From the NCBI RefSeq assembly GCF_902652685.1, contig NZ_CACRUY010000002.1, positions 1-64,000 of the forward strand: 64,000 nt of DNA, read 5' to 3'. Below, one piece after another: positions 45,106-55,716 of this stretch. Position 1 is the first letter of the stretch. Each line of letters opens with the position of its first letter. A model generated the notes under the pieces. It did not search any database and was not told where the DNA came from. It worked only from the letters and a program-made list of their open reading frames with translations. The translations under genes and the position numbers were made by a program. The stretch is from Mycobacterium sp. Marseille-P9652 (GTDB lineage: Bacteria; Actinomycetota; Actinomycetes; Mycobacteriales; Mycobacteriaceae).

Positions 45106-48041
45106 CCGAGGAAGGCGCCCCGCGGCCCGCGCTGGCGGCCGCGATCCGCCGGCTCTGCGTGCCGATTCTGCTCGTGTGGGTGGGACTGGCGGCCGTGTCG
45201 AACATCGCGGTGCCCAACCTCGAGGACGTGGCCAAAGCGCACAACGTCTCGCTCAATACCCCGGACGCGCCGTCGTTCCAAGCCATGCGCCACATCGGCA
45301 AGGTGTTCCACGAATTCGATTCCGACAGTTCGGCGATGATCGTTCTCGAGGGTGACAAGCCGCTCGGTGACGACGCTCACCGCTTCTACGACGCCCTGGT
45401 GCGTAAACTCGAGCGTGATCCGAAGCACGTCGAGCACGTCCAGGACTTCTGGGGCGATCCCCTGACGGCGGCGGGCTCGCAAAGCAAGGACGGCAAAGCC
45501 GCTTACGTGCAGGTGTATCTCGCCGGCAACCAAGGCGACGAGTTGGCCAACGAGTCGGTCGACGCCGTCCGCAAGGTCGTGGGGCAGACGCCGCCACCCG
45601 CCGGGGTCAAGGCCTACGTCACCGGCGCGGCGCCGCTGGTCACCGATCAGTTCGAGGTGGGCAGCAAGGGCATCTTCAAGGTCACCGTGATCACCGTCCT
45701 GGTGATCTTGGGGATGTTGTTGTGGGTGTACCGGTCGGTGACGGCACTCCTGGTCCTGGTCACGGTGATCGTCGAAATGGCCGCCGCCCGAGGCATCGTC
45801 GCTTTCCTGGGCAATGCCGGATTGATCGGGTTGTCGACGTACGCCACCAATCTGCTGACGCTGCTGGTGATCGCCGCGGGCACCGACTATGCGATCTTCT
45901 TCGTCGGCCGGTATCACGAGGCGCGTCACGAAGGCCAGGATCGCGAAACCGCTTACTACACCATGTATCGCGGCACCACCCATGTCGTACTGGGTTCGGG
46001 CCTGACCGTGGCGGGCGCGGTGTTGTGTCTGCGTTTCACCCGGCTGAACTACTTCCAGAGCCTCGGCATCCCCGCCGCGATCGGCATCGGGGTTGCCCTT
46101 GCCGCAGCCCTCACCCTCGCCCCGGCCATCATCACCGTGGCGAGCCTGTTCGGGCTGCTCGACCCGAAACGTCCGGTCGCGACGCGGGGGTGGCGGCGCA
46201 TCGGCACCGCGATCGTGCGCTGGCCCGGACCGATTTTGGTGGTGGCGATCGGGGTCGCCCTGATCGGTCTGCTCGCGCTGCCGGGGTATCAGACGAATTA
46301 CGATGCGCGGCGCTACATTCCGGCCAGTGCGCCCGCCAACGTCGGGTATGCGGCCGCGGAGCGGCACTTCTCACAGGCCCGGCTCAACCCCGAGCTGCTG
46401 ATGATCGAGACCGACCACGACATGCGCAATCCGGCCGACATGATCAATCTCGAACGGGTGGCGAAGGCGATCGCCCACCTGCCCGGCATCGCCCAAGTGC
46501 AGTCCATGACCAGGCCGTTGGGGACACCGCTCGAGCACACCTCCCTCGCCTTCCAGATCAGCGCCGGCAGCCTCGGCAGCGTCGAGAACCTGCAATATCA
46601 GAAGGACCGCGCCGAGGACATCCGGAAGCAGGCCGACACCCTGAGGGATACCATCAGCATCCTCAACCGGCAGTACGCGCTGCAGAAGGATCTCGCGGCT
46701 TCGACGAACGAGGAAACGCAAGGCTTCCACGACACCGTCGCCATCATCACCGACCTGCGCGACAAGATCGCGAACTTCGATGACTTCTTTCGGCCGATCC
46801 GCAGCTACTTCTACTGGGAACGGCATTGCTACGACATCCCCGTCTGCTATGCGTTCCGGTCACTTTTCGACGCGCTGGACGGCATCGACCAGCTGAGCGA
46901 ACAGTTCGCGACGCTCACCGCCAGCCTGGACAAGCTGGACGCGGGTCAACAGAAGCTGGTGGCGCTGCTGCCGCCGCAGATCGCCGACCAAGAAAAGAAC
47001 CTTGGCCTCACGCTCTCCAACTTCGCGACCAACTTTGGAATCAACGCCCAGACGAGGGCGAACACGGACACCGCGACCGCCCTGGGGCAGGCGTATGACG
47101 CCGCCAAGAACGACGATTCCTTCTTTCTGCCGCCCGAGGCGTTTGACAACCCCGAGTTCAAGCGCGGGCTCAAACTCTTTCTCTCTTCTGACGGGAAAGC
47201 GGCGCGCATGATCATCACCCATGAGGGCGATCCGGCGACGCCCGAAGGGATTTCGCACATCGACCCGATCACCAATGCGGCGAAGCTGGCGGTCAAGAAC
47301 ACGCCGCTCGGCGACTCCAACATCTACCTCGCCGGCACGGCCGCGACCTACAAGGACATCGCGGACGGCGCGAAGTACGACCTGATGATCGTTGGCATCT
47401 CCGCGCTGAGTCTCATCCTCGCGATCATGGTGATCATCACCCGCAGTCTGGTGGCCGCGATCGTCATCGTGGGCACCGTGGCGCTGTCGCTGGGTGCGTC
47501 CTTCGGCCTGTCCGTTCTGCTCTGGCAGGACATCATCGGGATCAAGTTGTATTGGATCTGCCTTGCGCTGTCCGTGATCATCTTGTTGGCCGTGGGATCT
47601 GACTACAACCTCCTGCTCATTTCGAGGTTCAAGGAGGAAATCCGCGCCGGGCTGAACACCGGGATCATCCGGGGAATGGCCGGCAGCGGGGCCGTGGTGA
47701 CCGCCGCGGGGCTCGTCTTCGCTTTCACCATGTCCTCGTTCGCGTTCGCCACCCTGTTGGTGCTGGGCCAGATCGGGACGACGATCGCCCTCGGGTTGTT
47801 GTTCGACACGCTGATCGTGCGAGCCTTCATGACACCGTCGATCGCCGCGCTGCTTGGGCGGTGGTTCTGGTGGCCGCAGCGCGTTCGGCCCCGGCCTGCC
47901 AGCACCATGCTCCGCCCGTATGGGCCCCGCGCGGCCGTTCGTCAACTGCTGCTTTGGGAGGACGGAGACCCCGCAGTCACCTTCGCATCGCCCTCGCGGA
48001 CGATGGCTGGGGGGCGTTCGCCAGGAAGCGGAAGCCGATGA
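45102..48041 (+). CDS. MmpL-family RND transporter
   Basis: A 979-residue transporter of the mycobacterial MmpL group, exporting lipids, siderophores or drugs by proton flow. Twelve membrane helices are arranged 1+5, a large periplasmic domain, then 1+5. The conserved proton-relay Asp-Tyr pairs appear as [11 protein letters not shown] in the first half and [15 protein letters not shown] in the second. The long second periplasmic loop (about 400-720, with a coiled region around [15 protein letters not shown]) places it with the MmpL4/MmpL5 type, which work with MmpS. Cargo cannot be read from sequence. Confidence 0.93.
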   Translation: MTEEGAPRPALAAAIRRLCVPILLVWVGLAAVSNIAVPNLEDVAKAHNVSLNTPDAPSFQAMRHIGKVFHEFDSDSSAMIVLEGDKPLGDDAHRFYDALVRKLERDPKHVEHVQDFWGDPLTAAGSQSKDGKAAYVQVYLAGNQGDELANESVDAVRKVVGQTPPPAGVKAYVTGAAPLVTDQFEVGSKGIFKVTVITVLVILGMLLWVYRSVTALLVLVTVIVEMAAARGIVAFLGNAGLIGLSTYATNLLTLLVIAAGTDYAIFFVGRYHEARHEGQDRETAYYTMYRGTTHVVLGSGLTVAGAVLCLRFTRLNYFQSLGIPAAIGIGVALAAALTLAPAIITVASLFGLLDPKRPVATRGWRRIGTAIVRWPGPILVVAIGVALIGLLALPGYQTNYDARRYIPASAPANVGYAAAERHFSQARLNPELLMIETDHDMRNPADMINLERVAKAIAHLPGIAQVQSMTRPLGTPLEHTSLAFQISAGSLGSVENLQYQKDRAEDIRKQADTLRDTISILNRQYALQKDLAASTNEETQGFHDTVAIITDLRDKIANFDDFFRPIRSYFYWERHCYDIPVCYAFRSLFDALDGIDQLSEQFATLTASLDKLDAGQQKLVALLPPQIADQEKNLGLTLSNFATNFGINAQTRANTDTATALGQAYDAAKNDDSFFLPPEAFDNPEFKRGLKLFLSSDGKAARMIITHEGDPATPEGISHIDPITNAAKLAVKNTPLGDSNIYLAGTAATYKDIADGAKYDLMIVGISALSLILAIMVIITRSLVAAIVIVGTVALSLGASFGLSVLLWQDIIGIKLYWICLALSVIILLAVGSDYNLLLISRFKEEIRAGLNTGIIRGMAGSGAVVTAAGLVFAFTMSSFAFATLLVLGQIGTTIALGLLFDTLIVRAFMTPSIAALLGRWFWWPQRVRPRPASTMLRPYGPRAAVRQLLLWEDGDPAVTFASPSRTMAGGRSPGSGSR

Positions 48042-48475
48042 GCGTGTTGGCCGAGCTCATGGTGATCGCTGCCCTTGCGGAGATCTTTTTCGCCGCATGC
48101 GCTTTCGTCTACGTCGGGCGGCTTCTGCGGCGCCAGCCCACGCCGACCGGGGAACGGATCGGAGGCTTCAGAAGCGCGCTCACCAAGCTGCGCCGCGGTG
48201 AGCCGATGTCCGATGAGGAGCTGCATGTCGCGGCGCAGGTCATCGCCGAGCGGCGGTCGCTCCTCGCGTTTTCCATCCCCGCCGCGGTGTTCACCATCGG
48301 ATGCTTTTATGTGTTGGGGAGCATCGAATTGCACGGAATCCATTCCCTGCGAATCTATATCGGCTTGTTCCCGATGCTGGGTTCACTCAACCTCACGATC
48401 CAATTACTGCGCGTCGCCGTCCTCAAGGGGCGTTTGGAGGAGCGGTTGAGGCGGTCCGAACTGTCCGTCCGTTGA
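48038..48475 (+). CDS. Small membrane protein linked to mmpL
   Basis: A 145-residue protein with about three membrane helices ([61 protein letters not shown]) and charged loops. I recognise no family. The ATG overlaps the mmpL stop (ATGA), so it is translated with the transporter and may be a third component or assembly factor of this MmpS/MmpL unit. Confidence 0.7.
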   Translation: MSVLAELMVIAALAEIFFAACAFVYVGRLLRRQPTPTGERIGGFRSALTKLRRGEPMSDEELHVAAQVIAERRSLLAFSIPAAVFTIGCFYVLGSIELHGIHSLRIYIGLFPMLGSLNLTIQLLRVAVLKGRLEERLRRSELSVR

Positions 48476-48484
48476 CCCCGTCCG

Positions 48485-49414
48485 TCAACGTCGGCGCCGC
48501 GCCTTCACCCCGTCCTCAGCAGTGGGTCGTTGCCGCTGCACGGCCGCGGCCGACGCGATGAAGTCCCGGGCGGGGCGGGACAGCGGCCGACCGGAATGCC
48601 AGATCATTCCCACGTCGCGATAGGCGTCCGCGTCGGCCAGCGGCAGCACGGTGATCCCGGATGCGTACTCGCTGCCGTCAATGGGGAGCAGGCTCACGCC
48701 GAGTCCGGCGGCGACGAGGCCGGCCGTCGTGGTCAAAGTCGCCGCCTCCAGGACGATCCGCGGCCGGAATTGCGCCGCGGCACAGAGCTCGTCGAGCAGC
48801 CGGCGCATGCCGAAGCCCGGGTGCATCGCGACCATCGCGTCGTCGGCCAGGTCGATCAGCGATACCGCCGCCTCGTGCGCGAGCCGGTGGCCGCCGGGGA
48901 CCGCCACGCCGAGTCGCTGACGAAACAGGCTGCGCCAGGCCAACGTCGGCGCTTGGGGCCGGGGGGACACCACCCCGATGTCGACGGAGCCCGACTGCAC
49001 CAGGTCGCCGATCGACTCCGCGGACCCCTCTTCGAGCGTGAACGTCACCCGCGGTGAGGACGCCTTGAACCCGGCGATCAGGCGTGGCACCACCACCACG
49101 CCGAAGGAACCGAGGAAGCCCAGCCGGATCTCGCTCACCGCGGGATTGCTCAGGTCGTCGATCGCGCGCCGGGCCGCGTCCAGCTCGGACTGCGCTCGCC
49201 GCGCGCGCTCGTAGAAGATCCGGCCATAGGTGTTGAGCGAGAGCCGCCGGCCGTGACGGTCGAACAGCGCGACGCCGAGCTGGCGTTCCAGGCGCGCCAG
49301 CATCCGGGTCAGCGTCGGCTGCGCGACGTGCAGCTGCGCCGCCGCCGCCGTGACGTGCTCGAGCTCCGCGAGTGTGATGAACCACTCGTAATCGTCTCCC
49401 GACACGGCCACCAC
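48485..49414 (-). CDS. LysR-family transcriptional regulator
   Basis: A 309-residue LysR-type activator. The winged helix-turn-helix is at about residues 12-70 (TAAAAQLHVAQPTLTRMLARLERQLG); the effector-binding periplasmic-binding-like domain covers about 95-295. It is divergent from the MFS gene with 81 bp between starts, the usual layout for a LysR protein controlling its neighbour. The AT-rich stretch at 49425-49470 is the likely binding region. Ligand unknown. Confidence 0.88.
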   Translation of the reverse strand: MVAVSGDDYEWFITLAELEHVTAAAAQLHVAQPTLTRMLARLERQLGVALFDRHGRRLSLNTYGRIFYERARRAQSELDAARRAIDDLSNPAVSEIRLGFLGSFGVVVVPRLIAGFKASSPRVTFTLEEGSAESIGDLVQSGSVDIGVVSPRPQAPTLAWRSLFRQRLGVAVPGGHRLAHEAAVSLIDLADDAMVAMHPGFGMRRLLDELCAAAQFRPRIVLEAATLTTTAGLVAAGLGVSLLPIDGSEYASGITVLPLADADAYRDVGMIWHSGRPLSRPARDFIASAAAVQRQRPTAEDGVKARRRR

Positions 49415-49495
49415 CTCGACTTATGCGACAGAAACATCATTATCCATCAAACGATTCATTTCACATATGAGCACCGTGGGGGGAGCATCGGTGGC

Positions 49496-50743
49496 ATGAG
49501 TCAGACCGTGTCGACGCCCACCGCCCACCGGACCGGAACGCGCGGATTCCGGCGCGTGACCGCAGCGCTGTACGGTGCCGGACTCGCCAGCTTCGCCGCG
49601 ATGTACTGCAGCCAGGCCCTGCTGCCCGCCCTGTCGGATTACTACCGGATCACCCCGGCCACCGCGGCACTCACCGTCTCGCTCACCACGGGAATGCTTG
49701 CGGTGGCGATCATTCCGGCCAGCGTGCTCTCCGAACGCTATGGGCGCATCACCGTGATGCTCACGTCCGGGGTGGCCTCCAGCGTCATCGGGCTGTTGCT
49801 GCCGTTCAGCCCCACGCTCGGCGTCCTGCTGGTCGGCCGGGCGCTGCACGGCGTGGCGCTCGCGGGGATCCCCGCGGTCGCGATGGCGTACCTGGCGGAG
49901 GAGGTGCACGCGTCCTCGCTCGGCGCCGCGATGGGACGCTACATCGCCGGGACGACGGTGGGAGGTCTGGTAGGACGGATCGTCCCGTCGCTGATCGTCG
50001 ACGTCAGCAATTGGCGCGTCGCTCTGCTGGTCTGCGCGCTGACAAACCTGGCCGGCACCGCGCTGTTCGCCGTTGCGGTGCCCCGCTCCCAGTTCTTCAC
50101 CCCCAAGCCGGCGAGCGTGCGCGCCACCGTCCGCAATCTCGCCGCGCACGCGCGAAACCCCGTGTTGTGGAAGCTCTTTGCGGTGGGCTTCGCCCTGATG
50201 GGCGGGTTCGTCACCGTCTACAACTACCTGGGCTACCGACTCAGCGCCCGCCCGTTCGAGTTGGCGTCATCGGTGGTCGGCCTGTTGTTCGCGCTCTACC
50301 TCGTCGGCACCTGGACGTCCGTGGTGGCCGGCCGGCTCGCCGATCGCCGGGGCCGTCAGCTCGTGCTGGCGGGCGCGCTGCCGATCACGGCGCTCGGGCT
50401 GCTGCTGACCGTCCCGCAAACCCTGGCGGCGATCATCGTCGGCGTCGGCGTCTTCACCGGCGGGTTCTTCGCGGCGCACACCGTGGCCAGCGGCTGGGTC
50501 GGCGCGGTTGCCCAGCGCGACCGCGCCGAGGCGGCGGCGCTGTATCTGTTCAGCTACTACCTGGGTGGTTCGGTCGCCGGTGCGCTGGGCGGCGTCGTCT
50601 ACGGCGCCGGGGGATGGCCGTCGACCGTGCTGTTCGTGGGCGCGCTGCTGCTGGCCGGCGCGGCGCTCGTCGCGGTGCTGGTGCGGGGTGAGATCGCCCG
50701 CGCCGCAACGAACGCCGTGCCGGCCGTGGCAACCGTCGGCTGA
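49496..50743 (+). CDS. Major facilitator superfamily transporter (YnfM-like)
   Basis: A 415-residue exporter with 12 membrane helices. The motif A-like loops are SERYGRITVMLTSG after helix 2 and GRLADRRGRQLVLAG between helices 8 and 9, and motif C-like glycines occur in AGTTVGGLVGRIVP. It resembles the YnfM/arabinose-efflux group. The substrate is unknown. It is controlled, by inference, by the divergent LysR protein. Confidence 0.85.
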   Translation: MSQTVSTPTAHRTGTRGFRRVTAALYGAGLASFAAMYCSQALLPALSDYYRITPATAALTVSLTTGMLAVAIIPASVLSERYGRITVMLTSGVASSVIGLLLPFSPTLGVLLVGRALHGVALAGIPAVAMAYLAEEVHASSLGAAMGRYIAGTTVGGLVGRIVPSLIVDVSNWRVALLVCALTNLAGTALFAVAVPRSQFFTPKPASVRATVRNLAAHARNPVLWKLFAVGFALMGGFVTVYNYLGYRLSARPFELASSVVGLLFALYLVGTWTSVVAGRLADRRGRQLVLAGALPITALGLLLTVPQTLAAIIVGVGVFTGGFFAAHTVASGWVGAVAQRDRAEAAALYLFSYYLGGSVAGALGGVVYGAGGWPSTVLFVGALLLAGAALVAVLVRGEIARAATNAVPAVATVG

Positions 50744-50761
50744 GCCGTCAGGCGCCGCCGA

Positions 50762-51151
50762 TCACGGTGCGGGCGGGGTGCCGACGCACACCGGCCCCGC
50801 GCACGCTCCCGCGCCACCCGGGCCGGCGCCCGCGCTCGCACCCGGTACGCCCGCGCTGGCCCCGCCCGGGCCGGCGCCGGCTCCGCCGCCCGGCACGGCG
50901 GTCGAAGCACCACCGGGCCCAGTGCCGGACCCCGGCGCGCCCGTGTCACCCGGTCCCCCGGGGGCGGGGGACGCGGGAGGTACCGTCGTCGTGCTGGCAG
51001 GCGTCGTGACGGTCGTGGTGACCGTCGAGGTGGACGGGCTCTTGTTCTTGTCCTTGTCCGAGCTGCAGCTCGCGGTCAACGTGCTCAGCGTGACCGCCGC
51101 GGCTATCGCGGCGGCGACGGAAATGCGGCGGGCCGTTCCAATTCCTGTCAT
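50762..51151 (-). CDS. Secreted or lipid-anchored Pro/Gly/Ala-rich protein
   Basis: A 129-residue exported protein with low-complexity content. The N-terminus has a signal-like segment (RRISVAAAIAAAVTLSTLTASC); the Cys could be lipidated, although Thr at -3 is not ideal for a lipobox. The rest is a Ser/Thr-rich linker (STSTVTTTVTTP) and then a Pro-Gly-Ala tail without fold, ending in two Cys residues. It converges on the MFS gene with 18 bp between them. Function unknown. Confidence 0.6.
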   Translation of the reverse strand: MTGIGTARRISVAAAIAAAVTLSTLTASCSSDKDKNKSPSTSTVTTTVTTPASTTTVPPASPAPGGPGDTGAPGSGTGPGGASTAVPGGGAGAGPGGASAGVPGASAGAGPGGAGACAGPVCVGTPPAP

Positions 51152-51195
51152 GCCGGTCCAATTACCCGCTGGCGCCCGATTTCAAGCGCACGCTT

Positions 51196-52239
51196 GTGCC
51201 CGCACCGCACCGGGTACACGCAGGGGACATTCGCGCGGGAGAAGGGCGCAGCTTGTCGGTGGAGTCGGCATGTCCGAAACGGATGGAGTTCGGGCCGTGC
51301 GGCGGCGTGCGCCCGGACGGCCAGTGCGAAATGCGTCCAGGCCCTTGCGCATTCGCCGACGTCGTGCCCTGGCCGGTTAAGTCGGCCGTGCCGTCCGCGC
51401 CGCGGCCCGTCCGGGCCCCCTTGGTGCTCACCGACTTCAGCTGCACGCCGTTCGATCGCGACGACGTCGCGGCCACCGCCGCCGTCCTCGCGCCGGGTTG
51501 TGACGCGGTGCTGGTGGGTGAGCATCAGAACAAGCCCGACTTCCCGCCGACGCTGATGGGTTCGCTGCTGCTCGACGCGGGCGTCGCGCCATGGATCACC
51601 CTGTCGTGCCGCGACCGCAACCGGGTGGTGCTCGAGCAGGAGCTGCGCGGGCTCAAGACCATCGGGGTCGACACGGTGCTCTGCGTCACCGGGGACGGCC
51701 GCGGCTACGACGTGCGTCCGGACGTCACCCAGACCTTCGACCTGGACGGGCCCCGCCTGGTCGCTTTGGCCGCGTCGCTCGACATGGTCGCGGCCGTGCC
51801 CGAAACGCCCACGGCGCCACCGGTGTCCGCGCGGCCCGGCCGGCTGGTGCAGAAGCAGCGGGCCGGGGCCAGTCTGGCGGTGCTCAACCACGTGCCGTTT
51901 CCCGCGATGATCGCGGAGTTCGTGGCGACGGCCCGGTCACAGGGGCTGTCGATTCCGGTGATCGCCGCGGTCGCGGTGTTCACCGACACCGTATCCGCGG
52001 CCGTGCTGCAGGGCCTGCCGGGACTCGAACTGGACGAGGCGGTGACCGAGCGGGTGCTGGGTGCGGCGGACCCGGTCGCGGCCGGCATCGCCGCGGCCGT
52101 CGACGAGGCGCGCGCCCTGTTGTCCATCGAGGGTGTCGACGGCGTCAACGTCTCCGGGCTGGCGTCGGCGTCCGGCACCCGCATCGGCGCGGAGATCAAG
52201 GCGGAGGTCGGCCGCCGCATTCGGGAGGAGACAGCGTGA
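51196..52239 (+). CDS. Methylenetetrahydrofolate reductase-like protein with N-terminal Cys cluster
   Basis: A 347-residue protein. Residues about 24-50 carry CPKRMEFGPCGG and GQCEMRPGPC, the metal-binding pattern of the MTHFR_C (MetV-like) family. The rest is a TIM-barrel MetF-like domain (LLLDAGVAPWITLSCRDRNRV, TVLCVTGDGRGYDVRPD). It may reduce or bind methylene-tetrahydrofolate, perhaps without the usual flavin-dependent arrangement; this is inference. GTG start at 51196; the 3' end overlaps a methyltransferase gene by 4 bp, which suggests a joint one-carbon role. Confidence 0.72.
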   Translation: MPAPHRVHAGDIRAGEGRSLSVESACPKRMEFGPCGGVRPDGQCEMRPGPCAFADVVPWPVKSAVPSAPRPVRAPLVLTDFSCTPFDRDDVAATAAVLAPGCDAVLVGEHQNKPDFPPTLMGSLLLDAGVAPWITLSCRDRNRVVLEQELRGLKTIGVDTVLCVTGDGRGYDVRPDVTQTFDLDGPRLVALAASLDMVAAVPETPTAPPVSARPGRLVQKQRAGASLAVLNHVPFPAMIAEFVATARSQGLSIPVIAAVAVFTDTVSAAVLQGLPGLELDEAVTERVLGAADPVAAGIAAAVDEARALLSIEGVDGVNVSGLASASGTRIGAEIKAEVGRRIREETA

Positions 52240-52991
52240 CGGAAGCGATGGAGGCCGAGTTCGACACGGTCGCGGAATGGACGGCCCGCGTGGCCGCCGA
52301 CCTCGGCCCCGACTACCACGTGCCGGCGGGATGCCGGGGAAGCGGCAGCCCCGCCGCCCTGGATTGGCTCATCGAGCAGATGGCGCTGGCACCGGGCGAC
52401 TCGCTTCTGGATTGCGGCGCCGGGGTCGGCGGACCCGCCGCCTACGCGGCGCAAGCGAGCGCGGTTCGCCCGGTCCTCGTCGAACCCGAGGCGGGCGCCT
52501 GTCGCGCGGCGAAGCGGTTGTTCGGCTTCCCGGTGGCGCGCGCCGACGCCGCGGCGTTGCCGCTCGCGGAATCGAGCTTCGACGCCGCCTGGTCGCTGGG
52601 GGTGTTGTGCACGACGCCGGACCAGCTCGGGCTTCTCCGTGAGCTGCGACGGACCGTACGGCCCGGCGGCCCGATCGGGTTGCTGGCGTTCGTCATTCAC
52701 CGCGACATCCCCGATGAGCGGCTCGCCGAGAACCACTTCCCGACCCCCGACGGCCTCGCGGAGTTGGCGGAGCGCTCCGGGCTTCGTGTCGAGCGGTGGC
52801 TGCGCACCGCGGAGCTGCCGGAAATCCCCGACGAGTGGGATCGGCGGGTGGACAAGGTGGAAAAGGAATTGGCGGACCGGCACGGTCACACGCGGGCCTG
52901 GCAATTGGCCGAGCGGCAGAGTTCGGACATCGGGCGGCTGCTCGGAAACGGCACGCTCACCGGCGAATTGCTGGTGCTGCGGCACGCGTGA
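52236..52991 (+). CDS. SAM-dependent class I methyltransferase
   Basis: A 251-residue Rossmann-type methyltransferase. SAM-binding motif I is LLDCGAGVGGPAAYAA near residue 55, motif II-like acidic residue in PVLVEPEAGAC, and motif IV region ESSFDAAWSLGVL. It belongs to the UbiE/small-molecule type; the substrate is unknown. GTG start overlapping the MetF-like gene (GTGA) indicates one operon. It converges on the cyclase gene with 3 bp between stops. Confidence 0.82.
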   Translation: MTEAMEAEFDTVAEWTARVAADLGPDYHVPAGCRGSGSPAALDWLIEQMALAPGDSLLDCGAGVGGPAAYAAQASAVRPVLVEPEAGACRAAKRLFGFPVARADAAALPLAESSFDAAWSLGVLCTTPDQLGLLRELRRTVRPGGPIGLLAFVIHRDIPDERLAENHFPTPDGLAELAERSGLRVERWLRTAELPEIPDEWDRRVDKVEKELADRHGHTRAWQLAERQSSDIGRLLGNGTLTGELLVLRHA

Positions 52992-52994
52992 AGC

Positions 52995-54617
52995 TCACTC
53001 GCGCTCGGCGTCCTCGACCGGCAGGGCCAGCCGCGTGGGCTCGTCGTGCCCGCGCAGCGTGACGGTGTCACCCAATGTCCAACGGGCGCGCTCGCTTTCG
53101 CTCGCGCCGTCCAGCGTGTCGGCCGTCGCCAGCAACAGGGTCGGCTGCTGCTTGGCGAGCTCGCACAGTCGCGCCGCCTCGTTGACCGGTTCGCCGATCA
53201 CGGTGTACTCGAAGCGTTCCCGCGCGCCGACGTTGCCGGCCACGACCTGGCCCGCCGCGACCCCGATTCCGGCCTGGCACTCGGCGATCTCGCGCGAGAG
53301 CCGACCGGCGATGTTACGGGCCGCCGCCAGCGCCTGATCCTCGGGACTGTCGAGGTGGTTCGGGGCGCCGAAGATCGCCAGGGTCGCGTCGCCCTCGAAC
53401 TTGTTGAGCAGACCGCAGTGTCGGTCCACCTCCTCGACGATGATCGCGAAGAACCGGTTGAGCAACGCGACGACCTCGGCCGCGGGCCGGCTGGTCACCA
53501 GCTTGGTCGAGCCGATGATGTCGATGAAGACCACCGCGACGTGGCGCTCCTCGCCGCCCAGCTTCGGTTTCTCCCGCTCGGCGGCCAGCGCCACCTCGCG
53601 CCCCACGTGCCGGCCGAACAGGTCGCGCACCCGCTCGCGCTCACGCAGCCCGTCGACCATCGCGTTGAAACCGCGCTGCAGCTCGCCGAGTTCGGTGCCG
53701 TCGAACACGACGAGGTCGCCACGCAGGTCGCCGCGCTCGACGCGCCGGAGCGCCGCGCGGACCACGCGCACCGGAGTCGCGGTGATCCAGGCCAGGATCC
53801 ACATCAGGAGGCAACCGAAGATCACCGTGGCGAGCGAGACGATCAGCACGCCGACCGCGAACTGGGTCTCGGTCAGGTTTCGCATCAGGGCCTGGAAGCC
53901 CGCCAGGAAGGCGATGCCGAGGACGGGGAGGCCCGAGCCGAGGAACCAGACCACCATGGTCCGGCCCATGATGCCGGACGCGAATCGCCTTGGTGGCGGC
54001 CCCGCTTCGAGCGCCTGCGCCGCCGCCGGCCGCAACGCGAACTCGGCGAGCAGATAGCTGCCGGTGGCCACCAAGACGCCGCAGATGCCGACCGCGATGA
54101 GGAAGCGCGGGATGAACAGCGTGTTGACCAGGCCGTAGAGCGTCGTCAGCACCACCGCCCCGACTCCCCACAAAATCAGGTCGAAGCGGGCGATCCGCCA
54201 AGGCGCCAGGAACGTGTTGCGTTCGTCGTCCGGTGTCGGCGCGCGCTCCTCGATCGCCCAACGCAGCGATATGACCGTCCTGCGGGTGATCCAGTACGTC
54301 CCCACCGCGAGTGCCAGCGCGATATAGGCCGGTGAGGCCGCAAAGGTGATCCACCAGGGCGCGTCGTCGAACACGCTCGGCTGCGGGATCGCGACGGTCA
54401 CCAGGAGCAGCGCGACGGCGATCCCGATCAGGTTGGCGCCCAGGACGAGCACGGTCAGGATGATCTGGATGCGGATGCGGCGCCGTCGCTGGCTCTCGGC
54501 GACCCGTCCCAGCAACAGGGAGCCGTACGCGGGTGTCTCCGGTAGCCGACCGCTCTGACGGGTGACCGTCTCGAGCACCCGGCCGATGCGTTTCGCCAAG
54601 CTCAGGTTGGCCGACAT
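52995..54617 (-). CDS. Membrane class III adenylate cyclase with HAMP domain
   Basis: A 540-residue signalling enzyme making cAMP. Six membrane helices (about residues 50-285) are followed by a HAMP linker (about 285-335, [21 protein letters not shown]) and a class IIIb cyclase domain (about 355-530). Metal and substrate residues are seen in [12 protein letters not shown] and [30 protein letters not shown] carries the late substrate-binding region. It matches the Rv1318c-Rv1320c group; M. tuberculosis has three in tandem here, this genome shows one. It is divergent from nucS. Confidence 0.92.
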   Translation of the reverse strand: MSANLSLAKRIGRVLETVTRQSGRLPETPAYGSLLLGRVAESQRRRRIRIQIILTVLVLGANLIGIAVALLLVTVAIPQPSVFDDAPWWITFAASPAYIALALAVGTYWITRRTVISLRWAIEERAPTPDDERNTFLAPWRIARFDLILWGVGAVVLTTLYGLVNTLFIPRFLIAVGICGVLVATGSYLLAEFALRPAAAQALEAGPPPRRFASGIMGRTMVVWFLGSGLPVLGIAFLAGFQALMRNLTETQFAVGVLIVSLATVIFGCLLMWILAWITATPVRVVRAALRRVERGDLRGDLVVFDGTELGELQRGFNAMVDGLRERERVRDLFGRHVGREVALAAEREKPKLGGEERHVAVVFIDIIGSTKLVTSRPAAEVVALLNRFFAIIVEEVDRHCGLLNKFEGDATLAIFGAPNHLDSPEDQALAAARNIAGRLSREIAECQAGIGVAAGQVVAGNVGARERFEYTVIGEPVNEAARLCELAKQQPTLLLATADTLDGASESERARWTLGDTVTLRGHDEPTRLALPVEDAERE

Positions 54618-54653
54618 GGTGGCGTCAGCCTAATTTGTCGGCCACGCTCTAAG

Positions 54654-55334
54654 GTGAGTCGGGTGCGTCTTGTGATCGCCCAGTGCACCGTCGACTACAT
54701 CGGCCGGCTCACCGCGCATCTCCCGTCGGCGCGCCGTCTGCTCCTGTTCAAGGCCGACGGCTCGGTCAGCGTCCACGCCGACGACCGCGCCTACAAGCCC
54801 CTGAATTGGATGAGTCCCCCGTGCTGGCTCACCGAGGAGCCCGGCGAGCGGGCTCCGGTCTGGGTGGTCCAGAACAAGGGGGGCGAGCAGTTGCGCATCA
54901 CCGTCGAGGAGGTCGAGCACGACTCGAGCCACGACCTCGGCGTCGACCCCGGGCTGGTGAAGGACGGCGTCGAGGCGCACCTGCAGGCACTGCTCGCCGA
55001 GCACGTCCACCTGCTGGGGGAGGGGTACACCCTGGTCCGCCGGGAGTACATGACGGCGATCGGTCCCGTCGACCTTCTCTGCCGCGACGAGAGCGGCGGC
55101 TGCGTCGCCGTGGAGGTCAAGCGTCGCGGTGAGATCGACGGCGTCGAGCAGCTCACCCGCTACCTCGAGTTGCTCAATCGCGACAGCGTGCTGGCGCCGG
55201 TGAAGGGAGTGTTCGCCGCACAGCAGATCAAACCGCAAGCCCGCACGCTGGCGGTCGATCGCGGAATCCGTTGCCTGACGCTGGATTACGACCAGATGCG
55301 CGGCATGGACAGCGACGAATACCGGTTGTTCTGA
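54654..55334 (+). CDS. nucS: Mismatch-specific endonuclease NucS/EndoMS
   Basis: A 226-residue endonuclease that cuts both strands at mismatches and starts the non-MutS mismatch repair of actinobacteria. The N-terminal domain (about 1-110) binds DNA and dimerises; the C-terminal PD-(D/E)xK nuclease has Asp in GPVDLLCRD and Glu-Lys in [11 protein letters not shown]. The short C-terminal end (MDSDEYRLF) is suitable for sliding-clamp contact. GTG start at 54654; a second GTG at 54663 is possible. Confidence 0.95.
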   Translation: MSRVRLVIAQCTVDYIGRLTAHLPSARRLLLFKADGSVSVHADDRAYKPLNWMSPPCWLTEEPGERAPVWVVQNKGGEQLRITVEEVEHDSSHDLGVDPGLVKDGVEAHLQALLAEHVHLLGEGYTLVRREYMTAIGPVDLLCRDESGGCVAVEVKRRGEIDGVEQLTRYLELLNRDSVLAPVKGVFAAQQIKPQARTLAVDRGIRCLTLDYDQMRGMDSDEYRLF

Positions 55335-55342
55335 TCGCTCAC

Positions 55343-55348
55343 TAGACT
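55343..55348 (+). promoter_or_regulatory. -10 box (TAGACT), predicted leaderless start at 55355
   Basis: A TANNNT hexamer ends six nt before the ATG at 55355, supporting both expression and the start of this small gene. Confidence 0.45.
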
Positions 55349-55354
55349 TGGCGC

Positions 55355-55663
55355 ATGCCCCGGCGCCGTGCCCCGTCCCGCCGGGTTCGGCCGCTCCCGC
55401 CGCTCGCCGGGCCGCCCCGGGTGGAGACCGGGCCCGACGGCCACCAGTACGAAGTTCGTCCCGTCGCCGCGGCGCGCGCCGTCAAGGCGTATCGCTGTCC
55501 CGGTTGCGATCACGAGATACGTTCGGGGACCGCACATCTGGTGGTATGGCCGGCCGATTCGACGCTCGGGGGCGGCCCGGGACTGGTCGAAGACCGGCGG
55601 CATTGGCACACGCCGTGTTGGACTCACCGCAGCACGCGCGGACCGACGCGCAAGTGGTCATGA
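55355..55663 (+). CDS. Small zinc-ribbon-like protein (annotated elsewhere as ATP/GTP-binding)
   Basis: A 102-residue basic protein. The first 30 residues are rich in Arg and Pro; then CPGCDHEIRSG and HWHTPCW provide a likely C-x-x-C/H-x-x-x-C metal site. Similar small proteins lie next to nucS in other mycobacteria. No nucleotide-binding motif is visible, so the common database label looks unjustified. Function unknown; RNA or DNA binding is possible. Confidence 0.7.
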   Translation: MPRRRAPSRRVRPLPPLAGPPRVETGPDGHQYEVRPVAAARAVKAYRCPGCDHEIRSGTAHLVVWPADSTLGGGPGLVEDRRHWHTPCWTHRSTRGPTRKWS

Positions 55664-55716
55664 CGATTGGGCGCCGAGTGCCCGGCCAGCGGGGCGCTCG
55701 GCGCTGTTAGACCAGA

